DNA from: Pycnococcus provasolii
Taxonomy: Eukaryota > Chlorophyta > Pseudoscourfieldiophyceae > Pseudoscourfieldiales
Reading direction: 5' to 3'
DNA length: 64,000 bases
NCBI GenBank assembly: GCA_049487715.1
Contig: CP150563.1
Span: forward strand, 620,001-684,000
Below the pieces are notes generated by a model. That model was given only the letters and a program-made list of their open reading frames with translations. It was not told the origin of the DNA and did not search any database. Positions 47,047 through 54,413 of the stretch are shown piece after piece. The translations under genes were made by a program, and so were the position numbers. Every line of letters starts with the position of its first letter. The first letter of the stretch is position 1.

Positions 47047-49335
47047 ATGAGCGCGAACACCGCCGTGCTCACGCGCACGTTCGCCGACGGGCTCTATGCG
47101 GACGCCACGCACAGCAACGCCGAGACGCGCTTGGGGAGAGGCAAGGACGCGAACGGGGCGCTGGCCGCGCACAGAAGGCAGCTCGTTGCCGCACTGCAGC
47201 ACGGGCAGCAGATGGCGATGACGCCAACCATCACGACGCCTGCGACGGCAATGCGGCAGCCGCACAGACCTCCTCACCCTCCCGCTCTTGCGGCCAACTA
47301 CTCCGAGCCGACGCTCACGTTCCCGCCTCTTGGATACAGCCGCTCGCAGGCCGCAACGCCCGTGCCTATGGAAATGCCGCCGCAAACGCGTGTCGCATTC
47401 GCGGCGACGACACCGGCGGCATTCACCCCGTATTCGGCGCACAGGGCAGGCTACGCGAGCGTGCGGCCGGCGTCGACGCCGCCCGTGTATGCAACAGCAC
47501 GCTCGGCAACGCCGTTCCACGCGCGCACGGCGGCGTACACTCCGGCATCCACGGCGGGAAGCGTTGCACTCTCCGCCAGCTCGACGTCGCTTGGCGGCAG
47601 CGCTTGGCGACCTCGAAGTACGCTTGCAGCTCGCGAGGAAGAGCAGGCGCACGCGTCTAAGGTGGCGGCGTCCTTGGCGCGCATGCACATACTGGTTGAC
47701 AACCACCTTCGTCCGGTGACGCGTGCGGAGGCGGCGGCGCGGCTCGTCGGCGCGGCTCGTGGTTTTCTGCAGCGCCGCAAGTTCCAGCAAGGTGTGCACG
47801 CGCTGCGAGCGTTCCGGCGAAGTCGGCACGCGGAGACGCGCGCCGCGCTGCTGGCAACGGCACGGACGAGCGCGCTAGCGCTCGGCCGCAAGAACAGGCG
47901 CGCGGAGCAGGATGCACTGAGGCGCAAGGCGACGTGCTGGTCAAGTTGGAAGCAGGTTTGGCGCGAGGCGGTTGCGTCGGAGCAGGAGCGCATGGGCGAT
48001 GCCGACAGATTGCGACACCTGCACAATCGCGCCATGCTTTCAAGTCACATGAAAAAGTGGCTGAAGGTGGCCACGGGAAGGCACTCGACGAAGCGCGCGC
48101 AGAGGAGGTACGAAAAAAGACGGTCCGTCGCACGTGAGCGCCTTGAGCACGTCGCGAGGGAAAAGGGATGGCCCGCCGACGTGGTGAATGACGAGGCGGT
48201 TGCAAGGGAGATGGAGAGGCTGGCGATTGAGCAGCTTACTCGCAAGCAGAACCTGCGTACGCTACGAGACTTCATCGCCTCGTGGCGCGAGGTGACGCGA
48301 TTGCGGCGGGCGATACAGGGCAAGCTGTTCACGTCCGGGCGCATGCACACAGCCGCACTTCTTCGACAGTGCCTGAGTGCGATGATGGAGCTCGTTGCTC
48401 AAGCCCAGCTTGCATGGGCAAGCGAGGGCATACCGTGGCATCGGCGCAAGCTGTGGGCAACCGCTGCACGCATTGGCCGCGACGCCAAGCAGCTTCGCAT
48501 GTGGCGCAACTGGCATGGAGCCACGAGGCTTCGCAAGCAGCTGAAGCGCGCTCTCAAAGTGATGATGAGCCGCTCCGTGTCCGCCAACTTTGACGCGTGG
48601 CGTCGCGAGACGTTTCGGCTGAGAAAGCTTCGCGGCGATGCCGCGCAGCAGTGGCTACTCGTCTCGCGCGCAGCGCTGTCGTTTCCCTTTTCTCGATGGC
48701 GTGCGGCGGTGGCGTCGGAGCGCACGTCTCGCCTAGCGAACATGCAGTCGGCGCAACGCATGCGCCAAAAGCTGGCGAGGGCAAGCTTCAGGAGAGTGTT
48801 CAAAGCCTGGAGAGGCATGTGCAGCGTGAGTGTGGAGGATGCGCTGAAAGATCGGCTGCTGAAACTAGAGATGGCGCTTGAAGATGAGCGAGCAAGCTAC
48901 GACGTGGCAGTGGAGCAGATGCAGGCTGAGATTGTTGGCTTGCGCAGTTCGCTGGACAGCGAAGTGCAGAAACGGCAGAAGCTAGAGCAGCAGCAAGGTG
49001 GCATGAGTCGTCGTCAGTCGTCAGCAAGGGCGACTTTCAAGCGACGCAACTCGAAAACGTCGTCCGGAATGACAACCCCCGAGTCTGCGCCATCGCCGGC
49101 ACGAAATTCGATCACGAGTCAGCGATCTAAGGCTGACCTAACGGAAGCTGATGCAACCCGTGCACTTATCGACACCGTACGATCACTCGTCACACCGGCT
49201 TCAGCGTACGCGCGCGCACGCGCGTCTTCGACGACTGCGGCGGCGCCTGCATCTGCGGGCGAAGCCGCAAGCCTGCGCGAGGAGCTCGACGCGGTGTACC
49301 GCGTGATTCACGAGGTTGCCAGTTTGATTGATTGA
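47047..49335 (+). CDS. Sfi1-like centrin-binding repeat protein
   Basis: 762 residues from ATG 47047; the longer in-frame ORF starts at 46822 in non-conserved sequence. The N-terminal ~220 residues are disordered (Ala/Thr/Pro). An IQ-like helix (AAARLVGAARGFLQRRKFQQGV) opens a series of about seven Trp-centred helices: CWSSWKQVWREAV, HMKKWLKVA, FIASWREVTRLRR, LRMWRNWHGATRL, NFDAWRRETFRLRKL, PFSRWRAAVAS and VFKAWRGMCS. This spacing is typical of Sfi1, in which each helix binds one centrin at centrioles or basal bodies. A coiled coil and a Ser-rich tail end the protein. With the LRR protein at 37.8-40.5 kb this makes two such genes within 12 kb. Confidence 0.85.
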   Translation: MSANTAVLTRTFADGLYADATHSNAETRLGRGKDANGALAAHRRQLVAALQHGQQMAMTPTITTPATAMRQPHRPPHPPALAANYSEPTLTFPPLGYSRSQAATPVPMEMPPQTRVAFAATTPAAFTPYSAHRAGYASVRPASTPPVYATARSATPFHARTAAYTPASTAGSVALSASSTSLGGSAWRPRSTLAAREEEQAHASKVAASLARMHILVDNHLRPVTRAEAAARLVGAARGFLQRRKFQQGVHALRAFRRSRHAETRAALLATARTSALALGRKNRRAEQDALRRKATCWSSWKQVWREAVASEQERMGDADRLRHLHNRAMLSSHMKKWLKVATGRHSTKRAQRRYEKRRSVARERLEHVAREKGWPADVVNDEAVAREMERLAIEQLTRKQNLRTLRDFIASWREVTRLRRAIQGKLFTSGRMHTAALLRQCLSAMMELVAQAQLAWASEGIPWHRRKLWATAARIGRDAKQLRMWRNWHGATRLRKQLKRALKVMMSRSVSANFDAWRRETFRLRKLRGDAAQQWLLVSRAALSFPFSRWRAAVASERTSRLANMQSAQRMRQKLARASFRRVFKAWRGMCSVSVEDALKDRLLKLEMALEDERASYDVAVEQMQAEIVGLRSSLDSEVQKRQKLEQQQGGMSRRQSSARATFKRRNSKTSSGMTTPESAPSPARNSITSQRSKADLTEADATRALIDTVRSLVTPASAYARARASSTTAAAPASAGEAASLREELDAVYRVIHEVASLID

Positions 49336-49604
49336 CGGCGCACCATTTCAATAAAACTATGTAAGGCTTAGTAAGTTGAATAAATCGCAGGTAGTAAGTT
49401 AAGTTCGGGGGAAAGTTGGTCAGGAACACGTCAATCAACTTGTTTACAAGATTAACTTAACAAAACCAACTTAGGGTGGTAAATTCCTTGGTAAATTCGC
49501 GACACAGGGTAAAAGAAAAGGAGAGGAAACCCTCCTTTTCCGTTTTCCCTCTCCTCTCTTCCCTTTCCCGCCTTCGGGGTCCCAAGTTGTCTCTCGCTCC
49601 CCCG
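49336..49604. other. intergenic region before LOG
   Basis: The 3' flank of the Sfi1-like gene and a CT-rich leader (49521-49592) before the LOG start. Nothing else was seen. Confidence 0.4.
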
Positions 49605-50303
49605 ATGGCGCCGCCCAAGCGACAACTCGCACTCCTGCTCGCAACCATATACACAGCCGCGCGCACCGTCCTCAGCAGGTCGCCGAACGTACGCAAGACG
49701 CTCAAGCGCGTCGCGTCGGGACTGCCGAGAATACCGGCGACGGCGCGAAGGGGAACGAAAGGACAGGTGACCGTGTTCTGCGGAGCGTCGTTTGGGACGT
49801 CGAAGGACTATGTCGACGGCGCGCGCGAAATGGGAAAGATCATAGGGGAGAGTGGGTACAGCATGCTGTATGGTGGAGGGCGGTGCGGCCTCATGGGTGA
49901 GGTTAGCGGAGCTGCGCACGACGTCAACCCTGCGACCGTGGTTGGCATCATTCCCGAGTTCCTGCGACCTACCGAGGGGTGCGAGGCGTCGTACGGGCAC
50001 GACATCACCGTCGATACGATGCACGAGCGCATGCAGCTCCTAACGCATCGCTCGAAAGCGTTCATTGCGCTGCCTGGCGGATATGGAACGCTCGCGGAGC
50101 TGCTCGAGGTGATCACCGCGAAGCAGCTTGGCCAAATCGACGGCGACGTTCGCATAGGCGTGCTGAACATCAACGGCTTCTACGACGGGCTGCTCGCCTT
50201 CTTCAAGCAGGCGGAGGAGGCAGGCTTCCTTCGGCTCAAGGGTGGTATCCATGTCGTTTCAGAGCCTACGGCGGAGAGGCTGTGGAAAAGCTTGTGTCTT
50301 TAG
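49605..50303 (+). CDS. LOG: LOG-family cytokinin riboside 5'-monophosphate phosphoribohydrolase
   Basis: 232 residues from ATG 49605. A short hydrophobic/basic leader (LALLLATIYTAARTVLSRS) may target the protein to an organelle or membrane. The Rossmann core follows: VTVFCGASFG, YGGGRCGLMG, VVGIIPEFL and the diagnostic PGGYGTLAELLEVITAKQLGQ, with the catalytic Glu in GTLAE. LOG enzymes release free nucleobases (cytokinins, adenine) from their 5'-monophosphates; in algae without cytokinin signalling they may act as general nucleotide hydrolases. The leader is longer than in most plant LOGs (about 210-230 residues in all). It is convergent with the KEA gene. Confidence 0.92.
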   Translation: MAPPKRQLALLLATIYTAARTVLSRSPNVRKTLKRVASGLPRIPATARRGTKGQVTVFCGASFGTSKDYVDGAREMGKIIGESGYSMLYGGGRCGLMGEVSGAAHDVNPATVVGIIPEFLRPTEGCEASYGHDITVDTMHERMQLLTHRSKAFIALPGGYGTLAELLEVITAKQLGQIDGDVRIGVLNINGFYDGLLAFFKQAEEAGFLRLKGGIHVVSEPTAERLWKSLCL

Positions 50304-50388
50304 AAAGAAGAGATATTATGTCTTGTATATTCTTAAAAGACTATATTTATCTAGATAAAAAAGAAAAAAAAATGAGATGTAGGTATGG

Positions 50389-52695
50389 CTAGGCAGATGC
50401 ACGTGCCGCGTTCCGCTGCGTCGGCCCAAGGATCGCCTTGGCTGTCTTCAGCGCAGCACTTCCACCCACGTCCACGTCGCCGTCACGCACGAGAGCGAAG
50501 ATGGGTACTGTCGGGTAACTCGCGCGGAACCGGCGCACGGATTGCCGGCTTCTCTCCGGGTCCTCGTGCAGGATGATGAAGGCACGTGGCATGGACATGC
50601 ACAGCCCAGGTGCCTTGCGCTCAAAGGCTCCGCTGTCGCGTTCCTGCAAGCCTCTCTCAGGCACCTCCACGGCGTCCTCAGTATTAACAAGTGAAAATGG
50701 CTCGGCCCATGCGTTGGGATCGCCGTCGTCGTAGAACATTAGCGTGTTAGGCCGTGTCTCGTCGTACGAAGCAAGCGAGCCATCTGATCTCAGCAAGCCA
50801 CAAGACCATAGCAGCTCGTTGAACTTCTCCGAGTCCTGCGTTTGGGATGTGCGATCTCCAACGAGCACCACGACGTCGAGCGCCGTTTCATAGATGCGTG
50901 AATCTAACACAATGGAGGAGGATGGTGACGCAGCCATTTTCGCTTCTGCTTCTGCTGCCGCCGTGGCTGCTGCAACATCCTCGTCGTACGTTGACCCCTC
51001 GACGGGACTGTCCGCCAGAGGTCCAAACAGCAGGCCATCCTCCGCCTCAAGAGTCCCGTCAGTATCTCCGGCAAACGCGACGGCGGTGCCTCGGCTACCA
51101 CTCCCACTCGACTCTTTCTCCGCACGGCTAATGTACAGTGCAAGTTTGTCTCCAATCACGTCGAGGGCAGGCGTGAGAGCCATGCTGAACACGACGACGA
51201 TGATCAGAAGCTTGTTCAGATCCTCAGGCAGCACCTTCAGCATGGACGCCTCGTTGAGCAGCACGAAAGCAAGCTCGCCACCCTGGCTCAACAGAAGTCC
51301 CGTCTTCACGCTCTCGGCACGGCTTAGCCCGAAAAAGGGAGCGGCGAAGCTAACGATGCTGCTCTTAACGGCGATCAGGCCAAACAGCAGCGTTAACACC
51401 ATTGGCCACTCCGCCATGAGCAGTTCGCGATCGATCGTCGTCCCTGTCGTGACGAAGAACATGCCGAGAAGCAGGCCCTTGAATGGCCTTATGTCAGCCT
51501 CCACCTGCGCACGATAGCTCGTCTCTGCAAGAAGAACACCCGCCAGAAACGCACCAAGCGTGTCAGAGAGACCCAGGCTCTTTGTCGCGACACTGGCACC
51601 CACCACCGTCAGCAGGCAGGCTGCAATGAAACCCTCCGAGCTGCGGCTTGAAGCGACGACGTCAAATACACGCTTCAGCCCGAACTTGCCCGCAAGCACG
51701 ATCAGACCGAAGTACAGCATAGTCACCGCCGCATCGGGTGCCGCCTGAAGCAGCACGGACATGCCTCCTCCGCCATCCATGACTGCTTGCTTGAGAGGTC
51801 CCTCGATGAGCGGGAGAAGCACAAGCATCGGCACGACGGCAATGTCCTGCGCGAGAAGCACGCCGAGTGTTGCAGCGCCAGGGGCCGTGGTGAGCGCTCC
51901 ACGTTCGCTCAGAAGCTGTAGCACGAAAGCGGACGACGACAGCGACAGTGCGGCACCTATGACCACAGCCTCGTCGACGGTGGAAATATTGATCAGCTCC
52001 GGTCTGTCCATGGCTGGACTTGCGTCGCTCACCACCTGCAGAATGCGGCTTCCCATGGCGTTATTCGTCGGCAGCTCGAATGCTGTGAACGCCAAGGTTG
52101 TAGCAATCACCTGGAACATCCCAAGCCCGAATGCGAACTTGAAGAGGCTCTTGAGCCTCTCCCCGTCGAGCTCGAGTCCCATTTCGAAGAGCAGGAACTG
52201 TATGCCTAGTTCACTGAGCAGCGTGAGTTCCTCCTCGTTCTGGAATACGTGCAGCTGGTCGAGTACGAACCCAACCAGGAGGAATCCGAGTACGGGGCTC
52301 ATGTTGATACGTTTGCACAGCGGCACGACGCCCACGGTAGCCGCTAGGAAGACCATGGTATCTCTGCCTAGCTGCGCGACTTCTAGTCCCGACGTGACAG
52401 CCTCAGCTGCGCCCGCTGCTGCTGCGTTGTTGGTGGTTAGTTTTTGTCGTTTTCGCCGTCGCTCTTTTTGGTGTCTTCTTCTGTTGGCTGTTGTCGCTGT
52501 CGTTGTTGCCGCAGTGTGAGAAGAAGAAGTGCATGCTGCAAAGCTGTACGTCGTCGTTTTCATACGGATGGATATTCTACTGTTATGAAAACCACGAAGA
52601 CCACAAGACGAATACGACGAGACCTTCTTCCCAACTTTAGAGCTGGCACGTATTCGCATCATCGGTACTAAGAAAGCAGGAGCCATCATCGCCAT
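50389..52695 (-). CDS. KEA: chloroplast K+/H+ antiporter of the KEA (CPA2/KefB-like) family
   Basis: 768 residues. An Arg/Ser/Thr-rich leader (1-90) fits plastid targeting. Residues about 110-510 form the CPA2 exchanger domain with ~12 hydrophobic helices (LGRDTMVFLAATVGVVPLCKRI, PVLGFLLVGFVLDQL, LSELGIQFLLFEMGLELD, AALSLSSSAFVLQLL, GVLLAQDIAVVPMLVLLPL, LLLSQGGELAFVLL). LAQDIAVVP and LLLSQGGEFAF-like motifs are those of KefB/KEA. The remaining ~230 residues include a Ser-rich linker and a divergent nucleotide-binding-like segment (ALDVVVLVGDR...RAFIILHEDPERSRQSVRRFRASYPTVPIFALVRD), probably a degraded KTN/TrkA-N domain. Plastid KEAs balance stromal pH and K+ and tune proton motive force. Which of KEA1/2 or KEA3 is closest cannot be told. 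Confidence 0.9.
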   Translation of the reverse strand: MAMMAPAFLVPMMRIRASSKVGKKVSSYSSCGLRGFHNSRISIRMKTTTYSFAACTSSSHTAATTTATTANRRRHQKERRRKRQKLTTNNAAAAGAAEAVTSGLEVAQLGRDTMVFLAATVGVVPLCKRINMSPVLGFLLVGFVLDQLHVFQNEEELTLLSELGIQFLLFEMGLELDGERLKSLFKFAFGLGMFQVIATTLAFTAFELPTNNAMGSRILQVVSDASPAMDRPELINISTVDEAVVIGAALSLSSSAFVLQLLSERGALTTAPGAATLGVLLAQDIAVVPMLVLLPLIEGPLKQAVMDGGGGMSVLLQAAPDAAVTMLYFGLIVLAGKFGLKRVFDVVASSRSSEGFIAACLLTVVGASVATKSLGLSDTLGAFLAGVLLAETSYRAQVEADIRPFKGLLLGMFFVTTGTTIDRELLMAEWPMVLTLLFGLIAVKSSIVSFAAPFFGLSRAESVKTGLLLSQGGELAFVLLNEASMLKVLPEDLNKLLIIVVVFSMALTPALDVIGDKLALYISRAEKESSGSGSRGTAVAFAGDTDGTLEAEDGLLFGPLADSPVEGSTYDEDVAAATAAAEAEAKMAASPSSSIVLDSRIYETALDVVVLVGDRTSQTQDSEKFNELLWSCGLLRSDGSLASYDETRPNTLMFYDDGDPNAWAEPFSLVNTEDAVEVPERGLQERDSGAFERKAPGLCMSMPRAFIILHEDPERSRQSVRRFRASYPTVPIFALVRDGDVDVGGSAALKTAKAILGPTQRNAARASA

Positions 52696-53176
52696 GGCAC
52701 CGCCTAGTCCTTCCCGAGGCCACCAAACCTCAACGGAACCTCAACGACAACGAAACGTGTGGAGGTGGAGTGGCTGGCTGGGTGACGCGGACTCTCCTTC
52801 CTGTAAGAATATGGGTCCCGGCAGCCCGGGGCCGGAGTCGTGAGACTACCTTAGGAGGACCCAGCTGACTGGCCCGGGGAAGTCGGATTTTCCCGGGGAG
52901 GGGGATGAGATCGTAGATTTCTGGCCCGAAGGGAATGGAACGGAACGCCTTGAAAGGATTTTAGATTTGGCAGAACAGTCAGTGGTCCACCCCTGGGTGG
53001 GGCACTGGGGCAGGTCTTTGCTTTGGGGGGGAAAACAGGTGGGAAACTTAGTTCGGGGTTGGGAAGTGGTGGGTTGGAGTTCGGGGTTCTTGCGCCTTGG
53101 ATTTCTTTGTCGTGGTTTGCTCATCACTCGTCCATCATTTCCTCCCGCTAAACGTTTTCCTTGGCTGCTTCCCTAC
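52696..53176. other. divergent intergenic region
   Basis: It contains the promoters of the KEA gene (reverse) and the ACBP gene (forward), with C/G-rich short runs (52815-52835, 52873-52905). No gene was seen. Confidence 0.4.
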
Positions 53177-53941
53177 ATGCTGCTCTCCGCCGACGAGCTG
53201 CGCCTCATCGAAAACGCTTTCACGTCCGCGTCCGAGTACATGGCCTCAGAGCTAGCAGCAGCCATCAAACTCGACAACGCGCAAAAACTACAGCTGTACG
53301 GACTATTCAAGAGAGCCACCGCAGGAACTTCCGCAGACGCGACCAAGAAGCCTGGCATGCTCGACTTCACCGGCCGCGCGAAGTTCGACGCGTGGAGACA
53401 GAACGACCAAAAGACAAAAGAGGCGGCTATGGTCGAGTACGTCGCGCTCGTGCAGGCAATAACGCAAGGAACGGCGGGCGACGAAGACGTGAGACAGGAC
53501 GGCGGCGGCGACGGCGGCGACTCGCTAGGAGTTCCGAGCGTCAGCGTGCCAACATCGGATGCTGCGGCGGATGCGCTCGGAACGGACCTAGACGCGCTTC
53601 CTGAGTTGCACGACTCGGCGCGCGCAGGATTCGTTCCACAGGTCAAGTACCTGGTGGTGGACCAGAAAACGCCCGTCGACAGCCTTGACAAAGAAGGACG
53701 AACGGCGCTGCACTGGGCGGCAGACAGGGGACACGAGCACGTCGCGAATGCACTCATCGAGTTGGGTGCTGACGTGAACGCGAAGGATATGGGAGGACAA
53801 ACACCGCTGCACTACGCCGCTCTATGCGAGCACGAACAACTGGCGCGCATTCTTGCAGCTGCTGGTGGCGATGCAAATGTTCAGGACGAGGACGGAGACA
53901 CGCCAAAGGAGACAGCTCCAAGGAGCTGGGACTTTCTGTGA
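53177..53941 (+). CDS. ACBP: acyl-CoA-binding protein with C-terminal ankyrin repeats
   Basis: 254 residues from ATG 53177 (MLLSADELRLIENAFTSASEYM), where the ACB domain begins. Residues 1-100 are an ACB domain with LQLYGLFKRATAGTS and FTGRAKFDAWRQNDQKTKEAAMVEYVALV, matching the acyl-CoA-binding helices. After an acidic Gly/Asp linker, two to three ankyrin repeats follow (TALHWAADRGHEHVANALIELGADVN, TPLHYAALCEHEQLARILAAAGGDANV). The order ACB-ankyrin is that of animal ACBD6 and plant ACBP1/2. It should carry long-chain acyl-CoA and bind protein partners; no membrane anchor is present, unlike plant ACBP1/2. Confidence 0.93.
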   Translation: MLLSADELRLIENAFTSASEYMASELAAAIKLDNAQKLQLYGLFKRATAGTSADATKKPGMLDFTGRAKFDAWRQNDQKTKEAAMVEYVALVQAITQGTAGDEDVRQDGGGDGGDSLGVPSVSVPTSDAAADALGTDLDALPELHDSARAGFVPQVKYLVVDQKTPVDSLDKEGRTALHWAADRGHEHVANALIELGADVNAKDMGGQTPLHYAALCEHEQLARILAAAGGDANVQDEDGDTPKETAPRSWDFL

Positions 53942-54413
53942 TTGTTGTAATGTTGTACAAATTTCAGAGTTCTTCACGTTGGTCTAACAAGTTTTGGCGT
54001 ACTAAGATTTGATCGGTTTGTACTTACCTCAGACTGTCAGAACCATATTTGCAATTTTCCGAGAAAATAGGTCGAGAAAAAAGGTCGAGAAAAAAAAAAT
54101 CCCTGTGGGATCCCGCTCTGGTCACAGAACTTGTCAAGTCGGCGACATTTTTATGTTTCACTTCACTATTGGTCAGCCCAAAACGTCGTTATTTATATAA
54201 CGGAAAAAAAGAGTGAAAGTTGCAAAATGATGCGCATGTCCTGCCCGTCATTTTCAGACAATCCTTTTCGACTTGCGGTGGGAGGAAGGGTTGTAAAATG
54301 GGCGATTTGTGTTTGTAAGGATTGGTGTTTTATTTGTAAGCTTGTCAACAAAAATCTAAAATGTTCAAAGTTACCAAAACAACATCCCACCGCTCTCGCA
54401 ACCAAAAGCTGCT
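53942..54413. other. intergenic region (3' flanks), A/T-rich
   Basis: Lower GC than the surroundings, with A-rich runs (54072-54101, 54204-54211). Both neighbouring genes end here. No gene or RNA was recognised. Confidence 0.5.
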
